Shown piece by piece: positions 36,259 to 44,915 of a stretch of DNA of 64,000 bases (within the stretch, counting starts at the first letter, position 1; each line of letters begins with the position of its first letter). A program made the translations under genes and the position numbers. Origin of the DNA: Sphaerothrix gracilis (lineage in GTDB: Bacteria > Cyanobacteriota > Cyanobacteriia > Phormidesmidales > Phormidesmidaceae); contig NZ_JASATW010000011.1 in assembly GCF_030405905.1 (NCBI RefSeq), forward strand, positions 62,001 to 126,000, read 5' to 3'. Below the pieces are notes generated by a model. That model saw nothing but the letters and a program-made list of their open reading frames with translations. It had not been told where the DNA came from and did not search any database.

Positions 36259-37053
36259 TTAAGCGGTTGCCCGACGGCGCAGTTGCTCCCCGATTAGCAG
36301 TATAAGCACCAGAGCGATCGCTAAACCGCCTGCCGTCAGGCAAAGGGAAGGCGTTGTCAGGTGGCGCACAGCAATCGCCCCAAAGGCCCAGACATAGACC
36401 AGCGTAAAAGCCACATCCCGGCGCTGCAAGGCCACCAAAGCCGCCAGCAGTCCGCCCACAATCAGCATCAGCACCGTCCAGCCGACGGCGCTGAGTCCCC
36501 AGCCCTGCCAGCCAAGACTATACAGAGCTGAGGCCACGTTGACTATTGTGGCAACTGAGATCCAGCCTAGATAGATACTCAGCGGTACTTGGGCAAACCA
36601 TTTTCGCTGACGAGAAACGGCTTCTTGTAAGGGATTTATCTGCAGGTAAGCGCCAATCAGAGCGAACAAAATCGCCAGCATGGCGAGAACAGAGAGGCTA
36701 AAGAGCTGCAGCGTAAACAAATAGACCCAGATGATTTGAGCCACACAGGCAACAATTAGCCGCACGTTGACCCGCTGAATATCGGCGGCTCGACGCTGGG
36801 CTGGGCGTAGCTGATACAGCCCATAGGCAATCAGCCCTATATAAATGACGCCCCAAATGGCAAAGGCATAGCCAGCGGGCGTGATCAAAACGCCGCTAAG
36901 AACTGTATTAGAAATCTCACCAATGTTCTGCCCTTGGGGCGGATACAGGTTGGAGAGGGCATTGACAATGAGCGTCGCTAGGATAGCAGCTAACGTAGCG
37001 ATCGCCAGCCCTGAGCCTGCTTTCGATGCTGTCTGTGGAGTCGATGGCCTCAT
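36259..37053 (-). CDS. TspO/MBR-like tryptophan-rich membrane protein
   Basis: A 264-residue protein with about seven hydrophobic helices. Segments ITPAGYAFAIWGVIY and PLSIYLGWISVATIVNV are like those of cyanobacterial TspO/MBR-related proteins, although the length exceeds the 150-160 residues of classic TspO. Classic TspO binds porphyrins and cholesterol; ligand binding here is unproven. It is convergent with the preceding membrane gene. Confidence 0.65.
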   Translation of the reverse strand: MRPSTPQTASKAGSGLAIATLAAILATLIVNALSNLYPPQGQNIGEISNTVLSGVLITPAGYAFAIWGVIYIGLIAYGLYQLRPAQRRAADIQRVNVRLIVACVAQIIWVYLFTLQLFSLSVLAMLAILFALIGAYLQINPLQEAVSRQRKWFAQVPLSIYLGWISVATIVNVASALYSLGWQGWGLSAVGWTVLMLIVGGLLAALVALQRRDVAFTLVYVWAFGAIAVRHLTTPSLCLTAGGLAIALVLILLIGEQLRRRATA

Positions 37054-37237
37054 GGGATCTGTCTTACCGCGCCAAACGCTGGCATCCTAGCGCACTGCTG
37101 TCCCAAAACACCACCTACCAAAGCAAGACCTACGCCAGTACCGTACAAAGATTTGTAGTTAAGTTGGCAGACAACTGTCCCTAATTGCTGAAGATAGGGA
37201 GGGGGCTGCCCGTTGCACTATCAATCGGCTGTTTAAG

Positions 37238-37666
37238 ATGACCTTATTTTCACAAGATCGGATTCTCGTTCCTATTGACTTTTCGGAGGAGGCGTTTCAA
37301 GCCTTAGATGACACCCTCAGCTTTGTCAGCGATCCCACTAAAGTTCATGTTCTGCACGTCTTGCCCGCGTTGGAAGCCACCGATCCGGGGGTGATTTGGC
37401 AAACCATAGATGAAAAGAGCCGTCGCGAGCATGTTGAAGAGGCTTTTTACGCTAAGCGCTCTTCAGAAGCCGATAAGAAGCTACATTTCCAGGTAGTTGT
37501 GGGCAATGCTAGCTCTGAAATTATTGACTACGCTACCCATAATGACATTGATCTGATTGTGATTCCCTCTCACGGGCGTACCGGCATTGCCCGCTTTTTC
37601 CTCGGCTCGGTAGCTGAGCGGGTGGTCAGATTTTCCCACTGCCCGGTTTTAGTATTGCGCCAGTAG
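37238..37666 (+). CDS. universal stress protein (UspA family)
   Basis: A 142-residue single Usp domain. It begins with ILVPIDFSEEA and ends with the ATP-binding motif GRTGIARFFLGSVAERVV plus HCPVLVLRQ (G-2x-G-9x-GS), so the ATP-binding type is expected. Such proteins respond to starvation and redox stress. It is monocistronic and convergent with the DUF815 gene. Confidence 0.88.
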   Translation: MTLFSQDRILVPIDFSEEAFQALDDTLSFVSDPTKVHVLHVLPALEATDPGVIWQTIDEKSRREHVEEAFYAKRSSEADKKLHFQVVVGNASSEIIDYATHNDIDLIVIPSHGRTGIARFFLGSVAERVVRFSHCPVLVLRQ

Positions 37667-37705
37667 ACGGTTGAATCGGGTGGGGGCTGCCCGCTTCCTC
37701 GTAGC

Positions 37706-39001
37706 TCAATTAGCAGAGGACGGTTCGGCGGCTAGCTCAGCGCTGAGAAAATCTACAAACTGCCGCGCCGTCCGGCCCGATCGCCCATTATGCCGCGTGG
37801 CCCACTGCAAAGCTCTGGCTTCTAGCTCATTAGCAGGCAAATCAATCTCAGCCTGCTGAGCTAAGTGATGCACAATCACTAAATAAGTAGACTGATCGGC
37901 AGGTTCAAAAGTGAGGGTGAGACCGAAGCGATCGCTAAAAGACAGCTTTTCCTGCACCGTATCCCAGGTATGGATTTCATCGGCATCGCTGGGACGGGGG
38001 CGATCGTCAAAAAATTCCCGCACCAAATGGCGGCGGTTAGAAGTGGCGTAGACCACTAGGTTTTGTGCCCGCGCCGTGACGCTGCCCTCCAAGACTACCT
38101 TGAGCGCCTTGAACGACTCATCATCCTCTTCAAACGAGAGATCATCGACGAAAATAATAAACTTTTGCGGCAGCGATCGCACTCGCTCCACAATCTGCGG
38201 CAGCGCTTGTAAGTTAGCCTTAGTCACTTCGATAAGTCGCAGCCCGCGATCGCCATATTCATTCACCAGCGCCTTCACCAGCGAGGACTTCCCCGAGCCG
38301 CGACTGCCATAGAGCAATACGTGCAGCGCCGCTCGCCCCGCCAGCAAAAACTCCGTGTTGCGTATCAGCGTCCTGCGGGGATGATCGTAGGCAGCCAGTT
38401 CATCCAGGCGAACCGGATCTGGGTGAGCAATACCTAAGAGCTGCCCCTGCTGCCAGCGCAGCGCTCGAAACTCAGCAAACAGGCCCGTTCCCTGCTGCTG
38501 ATAGTGGATGGCCAAAGCGCTGACGGCCTCAGCCCAGTCTGAGCGCTGCGTCCAGTCAGGGACAGTGTCTTTTTCCAGCGTCCAGGGCACCAGAGAGATA
38601 GATTTCTCACAGAGACAGCTAACCCAGCGGACGACTTCCTCAGGCTGACAACGATATAAATCCTGCAAAATTTTCAAGTCGTGCCTAGCCGCCTGCACCA
38701 GCGCTGGCGGTAGCTGACTCAGCTCAGCCTGCTGCACCTGCCGGCTAAAGACATTGTCGTCCTGCAGAATTTGCTCGACTAAATACTGCTGCCAGGTTTG
38801 GCCCTGCTCAGCTAGAGCCGCAAACCAGAGACCGTAAGTGCGTAAACTGCGCTCTGCCTCTTGATTCGCCAGGGTTTCTAAAAGCTGTAAAAAAAGCTGG
38901 CCTAGGGGCGGCTGCAAAACGTTTTGATAGAGCAAAAGCGCCGCTGCCTGCTGGCGATAGCGATTGATTGGCGTCAAAATGTCGGCTGTCAGACCACCCA
39001 T
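37706..39001 (-). CDS. DUF815 family P-loop ATPase
   Basis: A 431-residue protein. The N-terminal about 190 residues are helical. The DUF815 ATPase follows with Walker A GSRGSGKSSLVKAL (about 235-248) and an intact Walker B FIIFVDDLSFE, then VYATSNRRHLVRE and SDRFGLTLTF, all typical of the family. DUF815 members resemble AAA+ proteins; their cellular role is unknown. Start ATG 39001. Confidence 0.82.
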   Translation of the reverse strand: MGGLTADILTPINRYRQQAAALLLYQNVLQPPLGQLFLQLLETLANQEAERSLRTYGLWFAALAEQGQTWQQYLVEQILQDDNVFSRQVQQAELSQLPPALVQAARHDLKILQDLYRCQPEEVVRWVSCLCEKSISLVPWTLEKDTVPDWTQRSDWAEAVSALAIHYQQQGTGLFAEFRALRWQQGQLLGIAHPDPVRLDELAAYDHPRRTLIRNTEFLLAGRAALHVLLYGSRGSGKSSLVKALVNEYGDRGLRLIEVTKANLQALPQIVERVRSLPQKFIIFVDDLSFEEDDESFKALKVVLEGSVTARAQNLVVYATSNRRHLVREFFDDRPRPSDADEIHTWDTVQEKLSFSDRFGLTLTFEPADQSTYLVIVHHLAQQAEIDLPANELEARALQWATRHNGRSGRTARQFVDFLSAELAAEPSSAN

Positions 39002-39113
39002 AGCAACCTATAAACCTGAGACTGGCTGAATGTTACGAATTCGTTGAAACTGACGGCGACCTTGCGGAAACCTGGCACGATAGAGGCTTGCAGCGTCGAG
39101 AGTGAGCCAGCTT

Positions 39114-39422
39114 ATGAATTTAGGTATAGTAGCAGCGATCGCCTACGGTCTCCTAGCGCTAGTCGGTGGCGTCATTGGATATGCCCAGGCCAAGAGTCAG
39201 GTTTCTTTGGTTTCAGGCATTGTGAGCGGCTTGCTGCTGATCTTGGGCGGCATTTTGCAGTTTCAGGGAATTGCCTGGGGCTGGACGTTGTCTTTAGTCG
39301 TCACAGTGCTGCTGATTGTCGTCTTTATCAGCCGCTATCTCAAAACCCGCAAGCCCATGCCCGCTATTTTGATGGTGGTTGCTGGCATCATTGCCATGGT
39401 CGCCATGCTGAACGCGGCCTAA
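39114..39422 (+). CDS. TMEM14 family small membrane protein
   Basis: A 102-residue protein from ATG 39114 (GTG 39102 would add four residues). Four hydrophobic helices with GGVIGYAQAKSQVSLVSG match the TMEM14/UPF0136 pattern, shared by bacteria and chloroplasts (FAX proteins, linked to fatty acid export). The transport role here is by homology only. An overlapping 129-codon frame is a shadow. Confidence 0.72.
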   Translation: MNLGIVAAIAYGLLALVGGVIGYAQAKSQVSLVSGIVSGLLLILGGILQFQGIAWGWTLSLVVTVLLIVVFISRYLKTRKPMPAILMVVAGIIAMVAMLNAA

Positions 39423-39583
39423 AGCCAAACTGAGTGGACGAACCTGCATCAGTTATCAAGACTGAGACAATTTCTGCTATCCAACGGCCATAATCAATCG
39501 CCAAAGCTTAGACTGTTCGATATAACTTTTAAAGTTCTGAAGCGTTCAATTAAACAGGGATACGCCTGTCAAGGGGGGCTTGT

Positions 39584-40414
39584 ATGGGGCCATCAATCCT
39601 AGTCTTAGCTTTTGTGGTCATTGGCTATACGATTGGTTCGGTTCGGGTGATTAAACAGGGAAATGAAGCGCTGATAGAGCGGCTGGGTCGCTATCAGCGC
39701 AAGCTCAGACCGGGTCTGAACTTTATTGTTCCTGTCGTCGATAGCGTGGTGCTAGAAGACACGATTCGAGAGCAGCTTTTGGATATTGAACCGCAATCTG
39801 CGATTACCGCCGATAACGTACCCCTAGAAGTTGACGCCGTTGTCTATTGGAAAATCCTGGATCTAGAGCGCACCTACTACGCCATTGAGAACGTGGAGGA
39901 AGCGATTGAGGAATTGGTGACTACAACGCTGCGATCGGCGATCGGCAAAATGAAGCTGGAAGAAACCTTTTCTTCCCGTGATGAGCTAAATAAAGTTCTG
40001 CTAGATCAGCTCGATGAAGCCACCGAACCTTGGGGCGTAAAGGTGACGCGGGTGGAGGTGCAGAGTATTGAGCCGCCCCAGCAGGTGAGAGACTCTATGC
40101 AGCTTCAGCAGGCAGCAGAAATTAAAAAGCGAGCCGCCATTACAGAAGCCGAGGGAGAAAAACAGGCCGCTATTTCTCGTGCTGAAGGGACGGTGCAGTC
40201 AATGCGCCTGCTCTCTGAAGCCCTGCAGGGCGCTAAGAATCGCCAGCAGGTCTTGAATTTTTTGCTAGCTCAGCAGTATGTGGAATCGAACCAAAAGCTG
40301 GGAGAGAGCAGCAACTCCAAAGTCGTCTTTATGGATCCGAAGTTTTTGTCGGAGGGACTGGTTGAGCTAATCAATGAGCCAACTGATCAGGTAGAACCCG
40401 GCAATGACGATTAG
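39584..40414 (+). CDS. SPFH/band-7 (slipin/stomatin-like) membrane protein
   Basis: A 276-residue protein with an N-terminal hairpin or single membrane segment (1-18), then the SPFH domain (VIKQGNEALIERLGRYQRKL, then LRPGLNFIVPVVDSV). A helical region rich in Ala/Glu (AAITEAEGEKQAAISRAEG, about 185-205) forms the oligomerisation coil. A strong ribosome site (AAGGGGGG) precedes ATG 39584. Slipins organise membrane microdomains and often pair with NfeD proteases; none is adjacent here. Confidence 0.85.
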   Translation: MGPSILVLAFVVIGYTIGSVRVIKQGNEALIERLGRYQRKLRPGLNFIVPVVDSVVLEDTIREQLLDIEPQSAITADNVPLEVDAVVYWKILDLERTYYAIENVEEAIEELVTTTLRSAIGKMKLEETFSSRDELNKVLLDQLDEATEPWGVKVTRVEVQSIEPPQQVRDSMQLQQAAEIKKRAAITEAEGEKQAAISRAEGTVQSMRLLSEALQGAKNRQQVLNFLLAQQYVESNQKLGESSNSKVVFMDPKFLSEGLVELINEPTDQVEPGNDD

Positions 40415-40460
40415 AAAAAGGATCTAAGATGGAAGGCTGAGACGTTCTTACTGCCTTCCT

Positions 40461-41525
40461 ATGTCTAGCCCTCATGCCGCCGTCGCATCGTCATCCGTTC
40501 CGCTGCTGGGTCTGGGGCCTGAGCAGCTTACGGCTTGGGTGCAGGCGCAGGGTCAGCCTGCTTACCGGGGCAAGCAGTTACACCAGTGGATTTATCAGCA
40601 AGGGGCGCGATCGCTCAGCGAGATTACCGTTTTCTCTAAGGCGTTCCGTCAGGCTGTAGCCGACACGCCAGTGGGTCGTTCTGAAATCTATCGTCGCTCC
40701 CAGGCTCCAGACGGAACGGTCAAGTTTCTGCTGAAGCTGGCCGATCAGCAAATTATTGAAGCGGTCGGCATTCCGGCAGATAAGCGGCTGACGGTTTGCG
40801 TGTCATCCCAGGTAGGCTGTCCGATGGCCTGTGACTTTTGCGCGACAGGCAAAGGCGGCTATATTCGCAACCTGGCCGTCCACGAGATTGTCGATCAGGT
40901 GCTGACGGTGCAGGAAGACTTTCAGCAGCGGGTGAGCAACATCGTGTTCATGGGCATGGGCGAACCGCTGTTGAATGCCGACAATGCGATCGCGGCGATT
41001 CAGTCCATTAACCGCGATATCGGCATTGGTCAGCGATCGATCACCCTTTCAACCGTTGGCATTCCGGGGCGCATTCGGCAGTTAGCCGACCGCGATCTGC
41101 AAATCACCCTGGCGGTAAGCCTGCACGCTTCCAACCAGACGCTACGGCAGCAGCTCATTCCCAGCGCTAACCATTACCCCCTAGCCGCCCTGATCGAGGA
41201 ATGCCGGGACTATGTTAAACAGACCGGGCGGCGGGTGTCGTTTGAGTATATTTTGCTGGCAGGGCTAAACGATCAGCCAGTTCATGCAGCAGAATTAGCC
41301 AGCCTGCTGCGCGGCTTCCAAAGCCACGTCAATTTGATTCCTTATAATCCTATTGCTGAAGTCGAGTATCAGCGGCCTACCCGGCAGCAGGTGGATGCGT
41401 TTGCTCAGGGTCTGCGCGATCGCCATATCGCCGTCAGCATTCGCTATTCTCGCGGTCTGGAAAAAGATGCGGCCTGCGGTCAGCTCCGAGCCTCAACGGT
41501 ATCCGAGCCCACGCTGGCGTCGTAA
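40461..41525 (+). CDS. rlmN: 23S rRNA (adenine-C2)-methyltransferase RlmN
   Basis: A 354-residue radical-SAM enzyme. The Fe-S cluster motif CPMACDFC (CxxxCxxC, about 120-127) is followed by GMGEPLLN and STVGIP. The C-terminal YSRGLEKDAACGQL carries the methyl-carrier Cys. RlmN methylates A2503 of 23S rRNA and A37 of some tRNAs. It is 46 bases after the slipin gene. A stem-loop lies at 41549. Confidence 0.93.
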   Translation: MSSPHAAVASSSVPLLGLGPEQLTAWVQAQGQPAYRGKQLHQWIYQQGARSLSEITVFSKAFRQAVADTPVGRSEIYRRSQAPDGTVKFLLKLADQQIIEAVGIPADKRLTVCVSSQVGCPMACDFCATGKGGYIRNLAVHEIVDQVLTVQEDFQQRVSNIVFMGMGEPLLNADNAIAAIQSINRDIGIGQRSITLSTVGIPGRIRQLADRDLQITLAVSLHASNQTLRQQLIPSANHYPLAALIEECRDYVKQTGRRVSFEYILLAGLNDQPVHAAELASLLRGFQSHVNLIPYNPIAEVEYQRPTRQQVDAFAQGLRDRHIAVSIRYSRGLEKDAACGQLRASTVSEPTLAS

Positions 41526-41542
41526 TTTCAGCGCCTAAACCG

Positions 41543-41569
41543 TAAAAAGCCCCAGACTGGGTCTGGGGC
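41543..41569 (-). terminator. terminator of zinc-ribbon gene (minus strand)
   Basis: Perfect 9-base arms GCCCCAGAC (41549-41557) and GTCTGGGGC (41561-41569) with a 3-base loop. On the minus strand a T5 run (complement of 41543-41547) follows. It serves the zinc-ribbon gene and may also mark the 3' end of rlmN. Confidence 0.75.
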
Positions 41570-41649
41570 AGTGCCTTAAAGAATTTCATCAAAAGGTTTT
41601 TTGAAATAGCGATATTTGCCTATCGGCATGGCACTTAGCCGTTATGCGC

Positions 41650-41850
41650 TCATGCAAATAGACCCGGCGCGTAGGCTTCGATCACGCGACCTGTGCTAGA
41701 GCAGGTAATCATCAGATAGTCGCAGCGAGGGCACTGGGTTCGTACCAGGCGATCGCTAGACAGATAGTGCCGCTCAGCAGAGTTGCCACAGTTGGGGCAA
41801 TAAATGCTTTCGACACTTTCAACACTTTCAATACTTTGGATAGTCTTCAT
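41650..41850 (-). CDS. small zinc-ribbon protein
   Basis: A 66-residue protein with two CxxC pairs (CPNC at about 18-21 and CPRC at about 40-43). The intervening SAERHYLSSDRLVRTQCP and the C-terminal GRVIEAYAPGLF are typical of a widespread cyanobacterial family. That family is often wrongly labelled as a PriA helicase because of the zinc ribbon. Here it is only a stand-alone ribbon. An N-terminal SVESVES repeat is unusual. Confidence 0.75.
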   Translation of the reverse strand: MKTIQSIESVESVESIYCPNCGNSAERHYLSSDRLVRTQCPRCDYLMITCSSTGRVIEAYAPGLFA

Positions 41851-42323
41851 CTTGGAACTCCCGATGCAGTAGTTTTACGGAGAAAAGCAGTTTCAAATTG
41901 CAGAAGTTGTGGGGTTTGGCTTTAGATAAATACAGTTTGCCCGTATTCGTTAAAGAAAGTTCAACTTAGGCAATAAGCCTTATTATGTTTTTCATTATGT
42001 CAACTTTTCATGTGATTGGCAATCCTGTTTTAGTTAGAAAAAAAGCGGGGATCGCCTTTATTGAGGGCGATCCCCTTAGTCAAAGTGCCCACAACTCCGA
42101 GCTTATGAACCCTTTCAAGACTTCTCTCTCTGCCTATAGATAGATCTTAAAAATGTCTTAAGCTTGAATCAAGCTAGTTTTATTTGATTCAAAGGATATG
42201 CTTCAGATACAAACTTTTATAACTCTTAATGAAACACAGGAGCGATCGCAGATAATAGCTTCCCTGCCATAATTAATCTCTAAAAAGCCTGATTTTCTTA
42301 AGAAACTTTGAACAAATCTCAGC
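41851..42323. other. long AT-rich intergenic stretch
   Basis: No supportable gene. It should contain the promoter of the zinc-ribbon gene near 41851-41990. A strong minus-strand terminator lies at 42040-42075 (separate entry). A near-perfect palindrome AGCTTGA/TCAAGCT lies at 42161-42175, and TTGAATCAA at 42164 is mirrored by TTGATTCAA at 42184. The transcript ended by the terminator has no annotated source beyond the weak ORF at 42324. Confidence 0.5.
42040..42075 (-). terminator. strong rho-independent terminator, minus strand
   Basis: Perfect 10-base arms GGGGATCGCC (42047-42056) and GGCGATCCCC (42066-42075), 9-base loop. On the minus strand it is followed by a run of seven T (complement of the A tract at about 42038-42044). 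The nearest minus-strand coding end is 42324 or uvrC at 42497. Confidence 0.8.
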
Positions 42324-42496
42324 CTATTGACTGATGTTCTTCAGCGATCGCTTCACACGATTAGAGCTATCAGCAAACTCCCGTCGGGCAATAGCCCTAG
42401 CGCCATCGTCATGGAACACTGCTCGCTTGTGAGGAGTCCCCTTCACCCACTTAGTCTTGAGCTTTCTATTTGTTTCAATCTCGACCTTTTGGGTTT
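42324..42496 (-). pseudogene. start-less ORF remnant downstream of uvrC
   Basis: A minus-strand frame, open from inside uvrC to TAG 42324-42326, reads a basic, protein-like sequence including KTKWVKGTPHKRAVFHDDG and FADSSNRVKRSL. No ATG, GTG or TTG with a ribosome site exists near its beginning; GTG 42446 would give 40 residues. It may be a decayed gene or a small protein with an unusual start. No family recognised. Confidence 0.35.
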
Positions 42497-44407
42497 CTAG
42501 GAGTCGGAGGGATGGAAGTAATCGTAAATTTGCTGGGCTAGGCTCGGCCCAATGCCTGGTACCGTGGTGAGCTGTTGGGGTGAGGCTTCGCGGATGTAGT
42601 CGATGGAGCGAAACGTAGCTAAAAGCTGTTTTTGGCGATGATGTCCTAGCCCTGGAATTTCGCTGAGGCGCGATCGCCGCATACGATCGCTGCGTTTTTT
42701 GCGGTGGAAGCTAACGGCAAAGCGATGGGCCTCATCTCGCAGCCGTCGCAGCAACTGCACTCCTGGCTGCTCGGCCTCCGTGGTCAGCGGTAGTGAGGTT
42801 TCCGGTAAAAACACCTCTTCTCGCTGCTTCGCCAGACTGATTACCCGCACGTCCTGCAGCAGGTTCATCTGTCTCAGCTCATTCACCACCGCTGAGAGCT
42901 GCCCCTTACCACCGTCAATCATAATTAGGTCGGGCCAGTCAGGATTACCTACCCGCTCCTTGGCTGGGTCAGCCGCATAGCGCCGAAACCGCCGCCGAAT
43001 CACCTCGGCCATGCTGGCAAAGTCGTCTGAGTGTCCGGCTCTGACTTCCGGATTTTTAATTTTGTAGTGGCGGTAGTGCTGCTTGGCGGGCAGACCATCC
43101 ACAAATACTACCTGGGAAGCCACCGCATCTGACCCTTGAATGTGGGAAATGTCATAGCCTTCAATGCGGCGGGGCATTTCCGGCAGATCAAGGATATCGG
43201 CTAGATCCAGCAGAGACTGAGCCGTGCGATCGGCAAAGCGCTGGGTGCGGGCCAGTTCATACTGGGCATTGCGCTCCACCATCTCCACCAGCTCGGCCTT
43301 GACCTGTCGCTGCGGCGTAGAAATCGCTACTTTACGGCCCTTGCGCTGGCTCAGATACTGGGCCAGCATATCTGCTTCCGGCAGCTCATGCTGCACGGCA
43401 ATTTCTGCCGGAATCTCAATTGGCTCCACGGTTTGATAGTGTTCTTCTAGCACCCGCTGCAGAATGTCACCGGGCGTTCCCGACTGGGCCTCAGCGTTGA
43501 AGCCTAACCGCCCAACTAAGCGACCAGCTCGAATTTGGAAAAGCTGAATACAGGCGTGCTGATCGTCGCTGGCCAAAGCGATTGCGTCGCGCGAGATCGT
43601 ATCGTCAGAAAGCGCGGTTTTTTGATTCGCCGTGAGAGACTGCAATCCTCGGAGCTGATCGCGGATTTGGGCCGCCTGCTCGAAGTTAAGCTTCTCTGCC
43701 GCCTTTTCCATCTGCTGGGTCAGAATCGCCTCTAGTTCCTGAGTACGTCCCTGGAAGATCATGGCTACCCGCTGCACGATTTTGTGATAGTCCTCAGGCG
43801 AGATCAGCTGCTGACAAACGCCGGGACAGCGACCAATGTCGTAGTTGAGGCAGGGTCGATCTTTAAAAAGAGGCTGGGGCCGCTGCCGCAGCGGAAAGAT
43901 GCGCTTGACCAGATGCAGCGTCCGCCGCAGCAGGCCGGTATCGACGTAGGGACCATAGTAGCGATCTTGAGCTTTTTTCCGCCGCTTGCGGGTGATAAAA
44001 ATGCGGGGATAGCTTTCTGACCAGGTGATGCAGAGGTAGGGGTATTTTTTATCGTCCTTTAGCAGCACGTTGAAGTGGGGCTGGTGCTGCTTAATTAGGT
44101 TGGCCTCTAGGGCTAAAGCTTCTGCTTCGGTGTCTGTGACAATAAACTCAATCTCAGCTACCTGCATCACCATCATGGCAATGCGGGGGGTGTGCCCCTG
44201 GCGATCGCGAAAATAGGAACGGACGCGGGCTTTCAAATACTTAGATTTGCCAATGTAGAGAATCTGATCGCTGGCGTCTTTCATAAAGTAGACGCCCGGC
44301 TCTTTGGGGATTTCGCGGAGACGAGCTTCTAGGCGATCGGGATCTTGAATAAGGGCTTGTGGTTGCGAATCTATCTTCACAGCCTGATCTAACTTTACGG
44401 GCAGCAT
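42497..44407 (-). CDS. uvrC: excinuclease ABC subunit C (UvrC)
   Basis: A 636-residue protein read from ATG 44407; the frame is open to 44503 but the extra 32 residues lack conservation. The N-terminal GIY-YIG nuclease is visible as PGVYFMKDASDQILYIGKSK (about 31-50). The UVR UvrB-binding segment is at about 205-240. The RNase-H-like endonuclease contains EGYDISHIQG and LIMIDGGKGQLSA. Two helix-hairpin-helix motifs close the chain (IPGLGHHRQK, VPGIGPSLA). It makes both incisions in nucleotide excision repair. Confidence 0.93.
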   Translation of the reverse strand: MLPVKLDQAVKIDSQPQALIQDPDRLEARLREIPKEPGVYFMKDASDQILYIGKSKYLKARVRSYFRDRQGHTPRIAMMVMQVAEIEFIVTDTEAEALALEANLIKQHQPHFNVLLKDDKKYPYLCITWSESYPRIFITRKRRKKAQDRYYGPYVDTGLLRRTLHLVKRIFPLRQRPQPLFKDRPCLNYDIGRCPGVCQQLISPEDYHKIVQRVAMIFQGRTQELEAILTQQMEKAAEKLNFEQAAQIRDQLRGLQSLTANQKTALSDDTISRDAIALASDDQHACIQLFQIRAGRLVGRLGFNAEAQSGTPGDILQRVLEEHYQTVEPIEIPAEIAVQHELPEADMLAQYLSQRKGRKVAISTPQRQVKAELVEMVERNAQYELARTQRFADRTAQSLLDLADILDLPEMPRRIEGYDISHIQGSDAVASQVVFVDGLPAKQHYRHYKIKNPEVRAGHSDDFASMAEVIRRRFRRYAADPAKERVGNPDWPDLIMIDGGKGQLSAVVNELRQMNLLQDVRVISLAKQREEVFLPETSLPLTTEAEQPGVQLLRRLRDEAHRFAVSFHRKKRSDRMRRSRLSEIPGLGHHRQKQLLATFRSIDYIREASPQQLTTVPGIGPSLAQQIYDYFHPSDS

Positions 44408-44669
44408 CACTACGATAGCTAGAAAAAGCCGCTGACGGCAGCTAAAGCCGCTAGAGAAAGAGGCGAAGTTGCCGTACCTGAGCGACTTCGGCACAGCCCT
44501 CAAGGATAAGCTTTGGCTTTAAGGTATTATTATATACTTAAGGAGCCTGCGTATTTTTAGCGAATTTCAGAACAAGCCAGCCTCGATTACCCTGAAGGAT
44601 CGATAGAGTAAAGTCATAACCTTCGGTTATAAGTTCCTTGTGTTCCTGTAGATTCGTTACATTCACACT

Positions 44670-44849
44670 ATGAATATTCAAGACTTTGAAGTTCGCTATC
44701 GCGAAGAGATTGGGGAGATTCTGAACCAGCTCCAGACCGTCGTTTTGCTCTCTTCTCAGATTGAAGCCCGGATTGCGCGTATCGGAGACTCTATTCAGCA
44801 GCTCAGCCAAACGGTTGAAAGCTTTATGACAGAGCAAAAGCAGGAGTAG
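44670..44849 (+). CDS. small helical protein (59 aa)
   Basis: A short plus-strand gene, ATG 44670 to TAG 44847-44849. The protein starts MNIQDFEVRYREEIGEILNQ and continues as a single long amphipathic helix with regular hydrophobic heptads, consistent with a coiled coil. The longer antisense frame (44538-44876, minus) looks random, with no protein-like pattern. It lies between divergent uvrC and convergent DUF554. I recognise no named family; it looks like a conserved cyanobacterial small protein. Confidence 0.6.
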   Translation: MNIQDFEVRYREEIGEILNQLQTVVLLSSQIEARIARIGDSIQQLSQTVESFMTEQKQE

Positions 44850-44915
44850 ATAGTTAGCTAAATTTTCGCACCCCAATATTTCAGCCGCACAAATCAGGTC
44901 ACGATTTGCGGTTGC

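Noticed and set aside
39044..39433. 129-codon plus-strand ORF overlapping TMEM14
   Set aside because: Rich in Arg, His and Cys with no hydrophobic pattern; the alternative frame is a clear TMEM14 protein.
44538..44876. 112-codon minus-strand ORF between uvrC and DUF554
   Set aside because: It lies antisense to the better 59-residue plus-strand gene and has no protein-like pattern or ribosome site.
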